Source of the DNA: Bemisia tabaci | Taxonomy: Eukaryota > Arthropoda > Insecta > Hemiptera > Aleyrodidae | Assembly (NCBI RefSeq): GCF_918797505.1 | Contig: NC_092800.1 | Coordinates: 5,208,001 to 5,272,000, forward strand | Direction: 5' to 3' | DNA: 64,000 nucleotides | In this document: positions 35,063 through 46,733 of the stretch, piece by piece | How the letters are laid out: every line of letters starts with the position of its first letter | Numbering within the stretch: the first letter of the stretch is position 1 | Position numbers and translations under genes: made by a program | The notes under the pieces: model-generated | Told to the model about the DNA's origin: nothing | What the model saw: only the letters and a program-made list of their open reading frames with translations | Database searches by the model: none

Positions 35063-35560
35063 TAGTGCGGTCGCTTAGCTCAAAAATGCACGATGATACG
35101 CGGTTTCCGGCTACCAACGTGATTTTGGTCTTAAAATGACCGTTAGACCCTCCTGATTCAGAAACCACCGGGAGCCACCCGCGCTCCCCCCGTTTTCCCC
35201 CCCTTTTGGCCGCCATCTTGGAAAATGGCGGCCAAAATCGGGTTTTTTCAAAATATCTCGAGAACGGCGGCAGATATCAAAAAATTTTCTTAGTTAAAAA
35301 AGATTCAGCGTGAAAAAGCGGTATGAATGAAGTACTCATACGTGAATAATATGAGAGAAGGGAGGGGGGAGGGGGAGGCCCGCCGCGCCGCTGCGCGCTC
35401 CTCTGCTCCTCAGCTGTCTTGCGAAAAACTCGCTGTTCCGGCGGGCGCGCGTCATCACCCGAGGCGTTGCGCCCTCTGGTAATCAAGCAATTAATAACTG
35501 TACACTTGAATCTTCCCGCCTTTTTACTTGCTGTGCTCTGGATAGGTTGGTAGATATAGA
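35063..35560 (+). repeat. Left terminal inverted repeat
   Basis: Pairs with 37687-38188. The arms appear almost identical; the clearest difference is a 4-bp indel (GGCC) in the GC-rich block near 35380. Each arm contains the hairpin GGCCGCCATCTTGG / AAAATGGCGGCC (35207-35233) and ends internally at GGTTGGTAGATATAGA. Open frames here (to 123 codons) are repeated in the other arm and are not genes. Confidence 0.93.
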
Positions 35561-35955
35561 CAAATTTGAAACCAAAGTAGGTAAAGCACCTTATATAAAG
35601 AATTAATAAGAAATAAATATTTAAGTATGAACTGTCATGAATGAACATACAAAATTAGTCACGAACAGGTAGGAAATTAGAGTCAGTCCTGACAGGTTAG
35701 TACGTACGTAATTCTGCTTCTCCGTAGAAACATCAGGGTGCCTCCAAGTAGAAATAAATCAGCGTGACAAAAATTAAATTTGTATAATTATAGTTTTGTT
35801 ATTACAAAAATAAACGAAATTAACTAAATAGACCCAACGGGTTGGGTGTCTAACTCGTTGGGTGTATTGCAACAGTCTCGCAAAAAAACTAAAATAAAAG
35901 GAAGTATAAAATACAAATAAATGTTAATAAAATACATTTTTGACTGAAGAGTAAA

Positions 35956-36094
35956 TGGACTACATTTTGCAATTTGAAACTATAAATTCTAGCCCGGTTT
36001 AAAACCAACGTACGTGCCATTAGTTTCCCTACGCTTATCCGTGTTTTTCAAGAAGAGCCAGAATTTATAGTTCCAAATCGCAAAATGCAGTCCA
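35956..36094. repeat. MITE family M1 (139 bp) inside the transposon
   Basis: TGGACTACATTTTGCAATTT at the left; CAAATCGCAAAATGCAGTCC at the right; arms about 33 bp to TATAAATTCT. It lies between the left inverted repeat and the end of the broken gene. Confidence 0.8.
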
Positions 36095-36235
36095 AATGTT
36101 TGGCATGAGAGGATAAATTCTTTCGGTATTCATGACCTAAGTTTTGCAATAAACTAGTACGATATTAGTGCGGTTGTTTGAAAGATGGATTCAAAATTAG
36201 AGTGCTTCGGGCCAGTAAGTTGGAAATGCAAACCT

Positions 36236-37557
36236 TTATGAGCATTGCCCATCACATAAACAAAGTGCTGTGCACTTTAAATTAAAGCGTTGGCACTTGC
36301 AATTTTTTATACACATTGTTTTACATCCACAAGATATTAGCTCGTAGCACTCTTTCGAAGCCTCTGATAGGGTGGTCCACAGTGGCACGATGGCAAGTCC
36401 CTCAGTGGTCTCAGTTCTACTTGTCCAACCCCAAGATTTCACATCGGGAACAACTGGATTCAGCTCCAAGCAATGCTTCCAAATGTGAGTATGGAGCATT
36501 GCTCTCCGCAAATGCTGGCGCAATGCTTCCTCAGTGGGAGGAATGTCTCAACCGATCGATTTTTTTGAGTGTACAAGACTCTCCTGCATTCATTGACGGA
36601 TTTTGCCTGGCTGGACGAGTCATAAATAAAAATAGTGAAGAGCTGAATTTTTTCAAAATCATTATTAGAAATTTCGTTACACGATGAAAGCCTCAAAAAT
36701 GTTCCAGTTAAATCATTCTCCAATTTATTCCAGATACTCCACGCCTTCGTCTTGCCTTCGCCGTAGAAAGACGATACGGAGTCACAACCTGTAAACGCAT
36801 GGAAGAATGTCAGTGCGTTGCGCATATCCGGCGAGATTTTCGATGTTAATTTAGAAATTTGGATTAAACTCCTATTTTTACCAACTCCATATTCTACGAA
36901 CAGGTCCTGCAAACCGAATTCTTTCAAAGTTTGGAACATAGAAGTTGCAATCACGATGACATCAGAATCCACAGTACTGAGCAGTACAAACTTATAACCA
37001 GATCGAACAGCATTCTTAATATGAATGAAAAGTCTAGTATCTGCCTCCTCGTGGAAACACGGTGAAATATCGGCGCTTGAAACCAAATTTCCAGCTGAAA
37101 CGATCGATATATGTCATCAGTGCAAATGACGATCTTACCCATTGTCTCCATAGATTTGATGTTTTGTGCGAGTAATTGAAATAACTGAGTCTTGTTACGA
37201 TCAACTTGCAAGAAATGGCCAAAATTTTTCGGTATAGGCGTTGAACCTTTTACGAGAATTTCTCTTCCGGACCCTCTTTTCTCTCTTGTGTCTGATTTTA
37301 AGCTATAAAAGGCGGATATCTGTCGAAAACAATATCAACCCTGTCAAAGCTCTGCAGTTTGCGCTTAATTGCTGACTGAAAAACTTTTATGGAGAAGTCG
37401 GAGAATGTTTTAGCATTTGATTTATTTAAGGTATGCACCAACACAGCTCCATCAATTACGTTAGCGGTGCACAGGTTTACACAAGTTTCCAAGTCATTTG
37501 AATCTGAGCCGCTTAGAACCCTACATCCAATGATACCGCTAAAGTCTAAAATGAACC
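36236..37557 (-). pseudogene. Frameshifted XPG/FEN-like nuclease plus CXC domain, transposon-borne
   Basis: Read on the minus strand, homology starts near 37555 (DFSGIIGCRVLSG) after a plausible splice acceptor (TTCATTTTAG) and continues through IDGAVLVHTL and RVDIVFDRY; a frameshift near 37305 interrupts it before SLKSDTREKRGSG. Next come DRNKTQLFQLL and GKIVICTDD, a second shift at about 37085-37130 (or a 44-nt GTAAGA...TTTCAG intron), then HEEADTR, TVDSDVIVIA and FFHAFTGCDSVSSF, whose acidic residues match the E/D, DxD and GCD motifs of XPG/FEN nucleases. A third shift near 36527 precedes LWTTLSEASKEC and a nine-cysteine CXC cluster ending in a TAA stop at 36236. The N-terminal part is missing. 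This protein type recurs in animal genomes as a repeat-borne family. Confidence 0.85.
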
Positions 37558-37686
37558 AAATTTCAAATTAGGTTTCCATTAAAAAGAAATAGATCGATAA
37601 GGCACTTATTTTCCTCCCACTTGTATTCAAATTGTTTAGCAAAAGTTTATTTCTGAATTAAACTTACCCATTTTCTGTCAAATTTT

Positions 37687-38188
37687 TCTATATCTACCAA
37701 CCTATCCAGAGCACAGCAAGTAAAAAGGCGGGAAGATTCAAGTGTACAGTTATTAATTGCTTGATTACCAGAGGGCGCAACGCCTCGGGTGATGACGCGC
37801 GCCCGCCGGAACAGCGAGTTTTTCGCAAGACAGCTGAGGAGCAGAGGAGCGCGCAGCGGCCGGCGCGGCGGGCCTCCCCCTCCCCCCTCCCTTCTCTCAT
37901 ATTATTCACGTATGAGTACTTCATTCATACCGCTTTTTCACGCTGAATCTTTTTTAACAAAGAAATTTTTTTGATATCTGCCGCCGTTCTCGAGATATTT
38001 TGAAAAAACCCGATTTTGGCCGCCATCTTGGAAAATGGCGGCCAAAAGGGGGGGAAAACGGGGGGAGCGCGGGTGGCTCCCGGTGGTTTCTGAATCAGGA
38101 GGGTCTAACGGTCATTTTAAGACCAAAATCACGTTGGTAGCCGGAAACCGCGTATCATCGTGCATTTTTGAGCTAAGCGACCGCACTA
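37687..38188 (-). repeat. Right terminal inverted repeat
   Basis: Inverse of 35063-35560, 4 bp longer. High arm identity argues for recent transposition or recent gene conversion between arms. Confidence 0.93.
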
Positions 38189-39475
38189 TGAGCCTTCGAT
38201 GAGTTGAAATTTCAGCTCAGAATTAATTAAAAAATCAATGCCCGACAAAAGCTTGCAAAATGCCTCCTCTCTGGTGTAGAAAGGGACACGGCACCGAAAT
38301 TGTTCCAGGATTCCAATTCCCAGTTTTAAAAATGATAATTGAAATAAACGACCACTACATTTCATTTATTTTATGGCCCTTGGCGAGAACTCAAAATTAG
38401 TCATGTGTTTTATACGGTTAGAATTTTAACTGCCAAAACAGCTCCTTCCAAGCTGCATGGACAGCTTTCAACCGCCGGACTATTCGTACAAAGCAAGCAC
38501 AAAGCATGCAAGCTACCCAATTTCCAAAATTAAGGTGAATCGGGGAGTTCACAAATATGCCGATGGTGAATATGGACTCTCGCAGTTGTCAAATTTCTTG
38601 TAAGTTTGACGTTTCATATTCAATTGTAGGAGATTCTCCGTGAATTGCAATCAAATTGAGTTGGCATCGTCGCAAGAGGAGAGGTTTCGCCCGAAAGGGG
38701 CTTAAACTTGCTGTTAAAGAGATCAAAGGTCGCCGTAGATCTGGACTGTTGTCCTGCCCGTTTCTCGCCACTTGGCGCCAAAACGCAGCCTCCGATGAAG
38801 GCTCGTTCTTGAAAACGAACAAATTGGGCTTAGTTTCAATGAGTTAGCGCCCTGCCGTAGGCATTATCACAAGGGCCGAAAATAATAACTGAAGGACGGC
38901 CAGGATCCAAATGTATGAATGTGTGCCAGAATTGCACTTGTGTTTTATGTGCTCTGGCGGCGAAGGATTGAATTCAGACCTATTCATGCCTTTGTCATCG
39001 ATGATGCAATTACAACCCCCGTATTTTCATTTCAACTTTTATCATTTCCAATTGTTTATGAATTTTTATTCCTTACTTATATGAAAAAATAACATTTTAA
39101 TAAGTTTTTCATGATTTCAGTGTTACACTGTGAAAAACTGCAGTCATGCTTATCAAAAGCTATGATTGATTTACCCGACCTAACTTGCATATTATTGCCA
39201 CATTTGCTTCTTTATTTTAAACTGTTATTTAAGTAAGAGGGGATTCTTTCAGATGAAACGGTAACCCAGAACTCTGCACGAACTTTTGGAAGCACATAAA
39301 TGCAATTTTTAACTGCCAGTGGAGAATTTTACTTACCTGTGAATGTAGTGTTTTAGAAGATGAGCATTATACGTACTTTAAGCCTGTAATGAAAAAGTTA
39401 CCCTCCCTAACTAGAGAGAAAAAATTAGAGGAAAGTGGATATTCAATGTGAAGTGAATCAAAGCAAAACTGATGC

Positions 39476-39479
<4 letters not shown>
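38189..39479. other. Gene-free stretch
   Basis: Unique AT-rich DNA; no gene recognised. Confidence 0.5.

Positions 39480-39523
<44 letters not shown>
39480..39523. repeat. Homopolymer A, 44 nt
   Basis: Uninterrupted A run. Confidence 0.95.
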
Positions 39524-39525
<2 letters not shown>

Positions 39526-39789
39526 AGAGTGCAAGTCAATTAAAAAATTCTAAACTTTCCAAAGTTGTTTTATTTTAGTACTGATAGATTCCCGGAACAA
39601 TCTCATGGATAATTTGACACATTTGGTCGAATGAATGAGGAAAATTCATCCAACAGCTCTGTTATGAATTTTTCCCTGATTCTACTCCGAGTTTTTCCTT
39701 ACTATTGTAAAGAAGTAAGTCGACTGTGAATGAATTTCATCTGCCGCAAACGCAATAAAAAATGCACAATCTTAGCAGCATTGCAAGCC

Positions 39790-40082
39790 GCATATCGACG
39801 GTGACACTACCACACCACGTATCTCGTTTGCGGTGTTAAGTTTAACAAAATCTACGCTCACCATTTTCAATTTTTTTTGAAGTAGACCAAAATCAAATAT
39901 CATTCCTTGAAATTTTTCACACGAAATTCTTTTTCTTCTCCGCACAAAGAGAAAATTTCACGAGAGAATTTCCAGACTGTGGGTGTTCGGTAGTATTTTC
40001 CAATTAAAAAATAAAGTATGACAGGAAGTCTGCGACGTCGCAAACCGAGATACGTGGTTTGGTAGTTTCACCGTCGATATGC
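39790..40082. repeat. MITE family L, copy 2
   Basis: GCATATCGACGGTGACACTA at the left; AGTTTCACCGTCGATATGC at the right. Subterminal CACCACGTATCTCGTTTG is mirrored by AAACCGAGATACGTGGT. Shares AAAGTATGACAGGAAGTC and TGCGACGTCGCA with copy 1. Confidence 0.88.
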
Positions 40083-40140
40083 CCTTTCACCAAAAAAGTC
40101 CTCAACTCAAAGAACAATATGAGATGTTGGAATAGACGAA

Positions 40141-41040
40141 TTAGGTGAATTATTATTTGATTGGTGGCTTTTAGTTGTGGGGGTTGATTTAAAAATATTT
40201 TTTTTTAGTAGGCAATAATAGATTTAATTGTGTCATAAAATTGTGGTAAATGAAATGTTGTTATGGGATATGTATGAAGATTTTTTTAAAGGTTATAATT
40301 GGAATTGGGAAGGGATTGGTTTGAGGTGGGGGTTTTTGTGTATGTGGGGATGGGGTTTGGGGATTAGGTGAATTTTGGTTTTATTTGGTGAGTATGGTTT
40401 GTTTTATAGTAATTGGGTGGTATAGGATGTGGTGAGAATAGTGTGTAGTTTGGGGTTGGACAGGTTTGGTGGTGTGGGTTGGTGTGGGGGGGGGTGGGGT
40501 CTTAATGGGGAGGAAGGGGTGGTGGAGTGATGGACTGAGGTTGGGAGAGGACTTCACTTAGTGTCTGGATTGGTTGATGGGTGGCACGGTGTGGAGGGGT
40601 TGATGAGGGCGAGGGGGAGTGAGGGTGGGGGTTAGGGTGGGGTATTGCGATGGAGAGGTGGGTGTGCGTGGGGTGGGGGAATGTGGAAGTAGGGTATGTA
40701 GAGAGGTCTCTCTTGGGGGGAAGGAGGGGGAGGGGGGGTAAAAAAATAAAGTATTTGATTTAATTTTGGATAATAATAATTTTGAAATTTGTTAATATTG
40801 AAGGAAGGGGTAAGAGGGGGGGGGGTTTATTTTAGAAAGGTGGTTTGAGTTTATTGGGGAAATAGGAAGATGTGTTGGGGTGATGTTTTGAGTGGTATTT
40901 TAAATGGGGGTTTGGTTGGGGGGGGGGTGGAGGGGTTGGAAAGGTTAAATATTTAGGAGGGGGTGAGTTTAAATTGGTTAGATAGAGGTACGCCATGAAG
41001 TTTGGGGTTGTGAGGGGGGGGGTTTTTTTGGTTTTGTTGT
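40141..41040. other. Cytosine-depleted, G/T-rich tract (900 bp)
   Basis: I count about 21 C residues in 900 bp on the + strand (about 2%); 40261-40440 and 40741-40980 contain none. G is strongly enriched, with many runs of 4-9. Composition returns to normal abruptly after about 41060. It is not a simple tandem repeat and has no inverted repeat. It could be an assembly or base-calling artefact, or real strand-asymmetric DNA. Confidence 0.9.
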
Positions 41041-43008
41041 TGTTAGTGGGGTGATAAAGGGGGTCCCCTCATTGTGCGCATGGTCAAGGTTGATCAAGGC
41101 CGTTATCACAATAGCAAGTCGGGATCGCTTCCCTAAACATGGCAAGGTGAACGAGCCCCTCTTCAATGCACCGTTAGAAACACCTCTTGTTATCAAATCG
41201 CCGTTTCTACACTAGCCTTTTATCGATCTATAATCTGGGAGCACTATGCATTGAGGTCTCCGGATTCTGCTATTTCATGACGAATTTGGCAAACTTGCTT
41301 CGGTCCCCCTCTGTTACCATTGGGCCTTTTCATTTTTGCATGATTCGGACTGGTGTCTTTATTTGCAAAAAGGCATGTTGGGCTCATTCGATTTTGTGTG
41401 CTGTTTGGGACTAGATACTTATTTTTCGGAGTTTTGTGTTATGTTGTGAGTGTGATTTTTTTATAATCTAAACAAATAGATTTCCATGCTTATGTGACGA
41501 TCGTTATGTCCGTTGTATTTTGATTTGGTACTTACTGAAAAATCATTCAACTATTAAATGTGTTTTGTGAGGGAACATTGCATCAAAGACCTTGTGATTT
41601 CGGTATTTTTTTTAATTAAAACAGTCTTTTCGTCTTCGAAGATAATTAGAAAAATGATCGACCCTTTCAACTTTCTACTCGCTTTTGGAGTGTTCTAAAG
41701 TAAGTTATTGAATGAGGTATGGATGCATTTGATAGAAATTTATTTTCCACGTGTATTCTATATGTTATGTGCAACGCATTTCACTTTTATTTTAAATTTT
41801 TCAAGATATATTCGTCCAAATCAACATAACTGTACACACATCATGAATTAATTATCTTGGTCAAAGAATCCCACTAATTTTTCATAGAGACACAACGACT
41901 TGACCGTGCTTGGATTTTTAGATTGCAAAGGCTGAAAGCTCTCATCTCTACAGAGATTCTGGGGGCACGAAGAAGTTGATTAATTGACGAACTTTGACTT
42001 TTAAAATAGAAAATTCAATCTTTTAGTTCGGTTACCGTTTTATTATTTTTATTTATTTTCACTATATTAATTTTGGCATGGTCTTAATTACCATTGAGAT
42101 TTCAGCACGATGTAGTCCACTACCTCATATCTGTGCTTTTCAGTAATTATTCTCAGTTTTTCGCTGCAATTGTGACGGCACATACCTAGAATAACGGCTT
42201 CTAAGGGACGCACACGCACCCACACTCATAAGATTAACCTTTCAGAAGAAAAACAGAATCGAATTAAACTAAAATATTTCGAATCTAGTATCATTTTTTT
42301 AATTCATTCCAAATAGAGATTTCAATAATAAACTCCACCCTGATGACCGATTCACTAAGTTATTTTTATTGCTCCTCATAAGAGCTGAAACAAAAATAAT
42401 AAATTCTCGCAAAGATGTCGGTTTTTAATGTGGTCTGGCGTCTGAAATACCAGATTATTTATACGAGACTCAATATCACATTCCAGGAACTTCATCAGTC
42501 GTAATTAAACGAATGCCAAAATAAGTATATGCTGGCTCAGCACACGTTACCATTTTGGGGTCCCGCAAAGATGTTGGACAAAGTAAAGTCAAATTACAAG
42601 GCGGCTGCTCATTGGACATTGCCGCTCGAATAATAATTCACCGATGAAAGGTAATTTTTCTCCTGGTTGCAGGACAGAACCCTGATCCTGAGCATGTAGT
42701 AGGTTTTAAGGAGGTAGTTTTTCATTTTTTTTCGTTGCTGGTGCCACGCGGCGCGCCATTAGTAGTGAAATTTCCTTGGAAAAATTTGCGCCGTCGACGC
42801 ACAGTTGCTGAATTTGGGATACGGTTCGCCAAAAACTTGTTAGATTGGGATTTTTACAATGGCGAAATGCTGGTTGGACGGAGAATATCTACGCTTTTTA
42901 AAGTCAAAGATTCGGATTTCGTTCACGATTAATTTTTTTTTTCTTGATCGTTCTCGTTTAAAATTTTCAATACAGTATTTACACAAACTGATTGCGGTAG
43001 ACGCACGG
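41041..43008. other. Gene-free stretch
   Basis: Unique AT-rich DNA. Frames up to 92 codons lack domains, and the one at 42859-43137 overlaps the MITE at 43009. Confidence 0.5.
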
Positions 43009-43228
43009 GTCGTAAGACAGTATGTTGGAGCTTTTAGCCAACGTGCGTTAAAAATTCAACATAAAGCTGAAAATCTCAATACAGAGGCAGTAATACCAAA
43101 CAGCATATCTCTTTGGGGGAAAATTGTGCTCATATGAGCTTTTTCCCTCTGTATTGAGATTTTCAGCTTTTCTCTGAAATTTTAACGTACGTTGGCTATA
43201 CAAAAACTCCAACACAATGTCTTACAGT
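43009..43228. repeat. Fold-back element N (about 220 bp)
   Basis: The left arm (CGTAAGACAGTATGTTGGAG, AGCCAACGTGCGTTAAAA, GCTGAAAATCTCAATACAGA) is mirrored at 43145-43228. Arms are about 80 bp. Confidence 0.85.
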
Positions 43229-43248
43229 ATTTACTTTGATTTTATTCT

Positions 43249-43328
43249 TTAAACATCATCACGCATGAACCTTATCAATCATACACGTTTAAACATCATC
43301 ACACATGAACCTTATCAATCATACACAA
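43249..43328. repeat. Two-copy tandem repeat, 40-bp unit
   Basis: TTTAAACATCATCACGCATG and the rest of the unit are repeated at 43289 with one clear substitution (CGCATG to CACATG). Confidence 0.93.
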
Positions 43329-44553
43329 TAAATAAAAAAAAAAAAATTGCATTCAAAGCACATTTTTCATGAACGCCTTGGCGATCCAGTCTCGAGTAAC
43401 GTATCATAAACGGTTTCAAAATTATGATATGACACTCTTTTGGATTTTTTTTTGTCAGTAAATAAAAACACAAGTAAAAATACATCTATAAGTTTCAGTT
43501 CATGAGTTAGCGTTTGAAATTCAGCCAATATCATGCAACTTAAATATTCAGAAATTAGGAGCAAATGCTTGGATCATTACGAGAGAGCTAACTGTAAAAC
43601 CTCTTAAAATTATTTATTTCCATCAGATCTACTGAAAAAATTCAGGATTATTAAATTAATAATAACTACGTTGAGGTCAATGAGGAGGGCTTTGTAAAAG
43701 GGCAGGAACCACAAAAGTATGTGAGACAATTTAAATATGATTAGTATTTACAACCGTGATGTTACTGCGATCTCGAGGCTGGAAAAGCATGGTAGTGTCC
43801 AGGGGGTAGTAATTTCCGGCAAGTACGTATCAGTGGAAAAGGGGTAGTTTCCTCCCCATCCAACGCCGGTAAAATGACTCGCGGTAATTCTATTAGCCCC
43901 ACAGGTTGCCAATAAAGAAGCGTGCATTCCGGTGCTTGCCGTCATAGTAACACCTACTCAACTGTTTTCCCTTTCCCCGCTGTCAGTTTTCCCGAAAAAC
44001 TCGGCCTCACAACCCCGACCTAAACGCGAATAACGCCTAGTATGGCAATCTTTGACTAATTCTCCATGCCCGCTTGAAAGGGTAAAAATTGACCCGGTAT
44101 GGAAAGCGGTGTAACAAGGAGTTTGGTACTGTGTAGTGTGCAGTGCGTTTCAAATAATCGTTACATTCAATTACGGATGCCGCCGTTTCTTCTTCTTCCT
44201 TGTTTTCAGTCACTTCTCCGCTTGCAATCTGCTAATAAAACCGCGACCCTCAGCAATTCGAATGATTTTTATTACGATACGTCATCCCTTGCTCCCTGCT
44301 TTTCTTGTCATTGCTTTTTCTGGTGACTGAAAGGAACATCTCCGTGGGATATTAGTTGACTTGATAATTACTGACAGACGACGATTTGGGTGACACAAAC
44401 CAAAAACCCAAAAAATTAAATTGACCATGCTATGAGTATACAACGTGAAAAAGTCAATTTTATGAATTTATAAAACGACTTCTGTCATTTTTTTAGTGCC
44501 ATTTCCTCTATGTAAACTATGAAAGTTGAGTTTGGGGTAGTTTTTTATGGACG
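43329..44553. other. Gene-free stretch
   Basis: Unique sequence; GC-richer at 43790-44100. No gene recognised. Confidence 0.5.
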
Positions 44554-44793
44554 GCGTTAAGCAGTGAGGAACCAAGCCACATCAGCTATTGCCAAATTTA
44601 ATTAGGTAATTTAATTTTTTACAGAAAAATGGTTGTGCGGATTTTTGTGAAAATCTCAGTGATTTTTCTGCATAGTGCGAAGCAAACGCCTTAAAATTTT
44701 CAAAGGAATCCGCACAAAGATTTCCTGTAAAAAATGAAATCACCCAACTGAATTTGGCAAAAGCTAATGTGGCTTAGTTCCTTTCTACCTGTC
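44554..44793. repeat. MITE family A, copy 2 (intact)
   Basis: CGTTAAGCAGTGAGGAACCA then AGCCACATCAGC at the left; GCTAATGTGGCTTAGTTCC then TTTCTACC at the right; about 240 bp. The middle block GTGATTTTTCTGCATAGTGC is the site where the hAT element inserted in copy 1. Confidence 0.85.
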
Positions 44794-44993
44794 TTGTTGG
44801 TTCCGCGTTTATAAACGCGAGTGCAACTCACAAAGTTCCAAGTTAAAATGTAGTTAATTTTCTTTTAAAAAATAAAACGCGCCAGGAAATTAAATAAAGT
44901 AGGATGTAGTTAGACTGACTGGTTAAAACGTCCAATTAATATACGGGTAAAAAAACATTTATTACAATAGGTCAGATTTTGTCGCTCCTCTCA

Positions 44994-45087
44994 CGTAAGG
45001 GCGTATCTCCATTACCAGGTGAGCCCTGTTCTCCGTTTAACTCTATGCTTTTCAGGGCTCAGTGGAAATGGAGGTATACCCTTACAT
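44994..45087. repeat. MITE family O, copy 2
   Basis: CGTAAGGGCGTATCTCCATT at the left; AAATGGAGGTATACCCTTAC at the right. A third, partial O-like block follows at 45100-45145. Confidence 0.75.
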
Positions 45088-45157
45088 CGGGAAGGTGACG
45101 GTATGGACGTATCTCTACTTTCATTGAGCCCTATTTTACTCATGTGCCAATGCTCCC

Positions 45158-45433
45158 TGCGGGCTGATTATTGAATTTGATAGACAAAGCAATAGATAAA
45201 GGAGATAAAAACGATATGGAAAGATCCCATTGGGGGAAACGGGTGGTTGCAATCGACAAAGAACGTAGGTAATAGACTAACTAACGGCAACCCACGAGAG
45301 ACCCGATAGTTGGTCCATCATTTACCCTCTTAGTCTGTAAGAACCACCCATTTCAACCGATAGGATCGCTCTATACTCCTTGCGTCTTCTTTGTCTATAG
45401 CTTTGTCTATAAATTTCAATAATCGGCCCCCTG
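45158..45433. repeat. MITE family J, copy 4
   Basis: TGCGGGCTGATTATTGAATT then GATAGACAAAGC at the left; ATAAATTTCAATAATCGGCC at the right. The interior is inverted relative to copies 1-3 (CAACCCACGAGAGACCC). Confidence 0.85.
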
Positions 45434-45956
45434 GGCTCATGCGAAAATGAAATACGCCTTACAACAGAGAAACAACGAGTTGACAGAGAAAGGATAGGCA
45501 CTAGCACTCCCATCTCCTTGCTGAAGACCCTTGCAACCATGTTGGATCCGGCAGAACCGAATCTCGAAGTAGGGGTGAGGAGGTAGCAGGGTAGGCAGGG
45601 TGCATTTTTATTCGGCAGCGCGGATCCAGAGGGATGAGGCTGCCCGACTGGTCTTCGGTCGCCATGGCAACTGGCGGGCAGTTCTACCCTTCAACCCTCA
45701 TCCTTCATTCCCGTGGCCCATTCATCATTCCTAAGCCCTTCGCGACCATTGTTCCGTTCCCTCCGTGGAACAAAATGCCGATCAAAATACTTAATTTCAC
45801 ATCTCCGTCGCGTTACTGCCGATTGCCGAGCGCGGTGTCCTTTAAGTTTGCTTTTACTGATGTTTTGCACTCTTTTCTTGATAGTTGTTTTTTTTACATC
45901 CAGTGCACACATTCACTGATGCAATTGCAGAAATGCGTATCTTGGTTTGCGGCGTT
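45434..45956. other. Gene-free stretch
   Basis: GC-richer unique DNA. The 141-codon frame from 45634 runs into the element at 45957, so I do not call it a gene. Confidence 0.5.
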
Positions 45957-46372
45957 CACTGAAAAAAAATTGTCGGCGTTTTTACCAAGGTCGGTTGGTA
46001 CCTTTACCATTTCACTTTTTTTACCAATTATTGGTAATTTTACCAAGACAGACTGGTAAGCTTACCTAAACACCGGTATTTTTACTGCTTTTTTCAGGTA
46101 AGAATACCACTTTTATTGGTAATCAATTCCCGGTAACTTTGCCATTTTATCTCAATAATTCTACCACAGTCGATAAAAAATATTGGCGCTTTACCAAGGT
46201 CCAGTAAAATTACCGAGAAAGTGCAATAATTTTACCGAAATTTCTCGGTTAAATTACCAATTCCATAAATTGTAATTTTACCAAGAAATAACTGGGATCA
46301 AATAGAACCCTGAATTCTTGGTAATTTTACCCTTTTTTTAGTAAATACACCGAGATGTTTTTTTTTTCAGTG
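45957..46372. repeat. Element F, saturated with TTACC/GGTAA words
   Basis: Ends CACTGAAAAAAAATTG and TTTTTTTTTTCAGTG. The interior contains roughly twenty TTACC or GGTAA words in both orientations, often as TTTTACCAAG or GGTAATTTTACC, giving many alternative hairpins. Confidence 0.85.
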
Positions 46373-46404
46373 GAATCAGTGAAATTTTTAAAAAAATTAT
46401 ATTC

Positions 46405-46733
46405 AATAGTATTCCACGTAGAAATAAAGTATGGCAGGAAGTCTGCATATGAAGACTTTTCACTGATTTTTCTTTTCTTCATGCAGAATATTCGATGGAA
46501 ACTTCAAGCCATGATGTTGGTTCGATCTCCTTTAAAAAGTGAAATAGGATCGGAGATTTTGAAACCCGGCCAGGCGACCCGAGTTTTATGGTCTTAAACA
46601 ATGGTTGCATTGGGCTGGTTCCTCAGTAGGGACCGAGGGGGACAGGACTGAAACGCAGGATTATCCCTTGTGGGATATTTGATCTAGTAAAAAATAAAAA
46701 AAAAAAAATTGTAATTTCACCGTCGACATGCGC
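46405..46733. repeat. MITE family L, diverged fragment
   Basis: AAATAAAGTATGGCAGGAAG (46422) and GTAATTTCACCGTCGACATG (46711) match family L blocks; other parts do not align. Confidence 0.45.

Larger units (their letters stand above)
35063..38188 (-). mobile_element. DNA transposon with 500-bp inverted repeats, Academ-like
   Basis: Terminal inverted repeats of about 498 and 502 bp (35063-35560, 37687-38188) bound a 3,126-bp element. It starts TAGTGCGGTCGCTTAGCTC and is flanked by TGA at 35060-35062 and 38189-38191, a 3-bp target duplication. The interior holds a broken minus-strand gene (36236-37557) with an XPG/FEN-like nuclease core and a CXC cysteine cluster, plus a small MITE (35956-36094). 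Academ elements are known to carry an XPG-type nuclease domain and to make 3-4 bp duplications, so that superfamily is my inference; I could not compare it to a library. Confidence 0.88.

Noticed and set aside
35277..35648. 123-codon frame rich in P and R
   Set aside because: It lies in the transposon inverted repeat and recurs in the other arm.
40141..41040. Repeat-induced point mutation
   Set aside because: That process changes C on both strands and lowers GC; here G stays very high and only one strand lacks C.
45634..46059. 141-codon plus-strand frame
   Set aside because: It runs into element F at 45957, and the sequence resembles no known protein.
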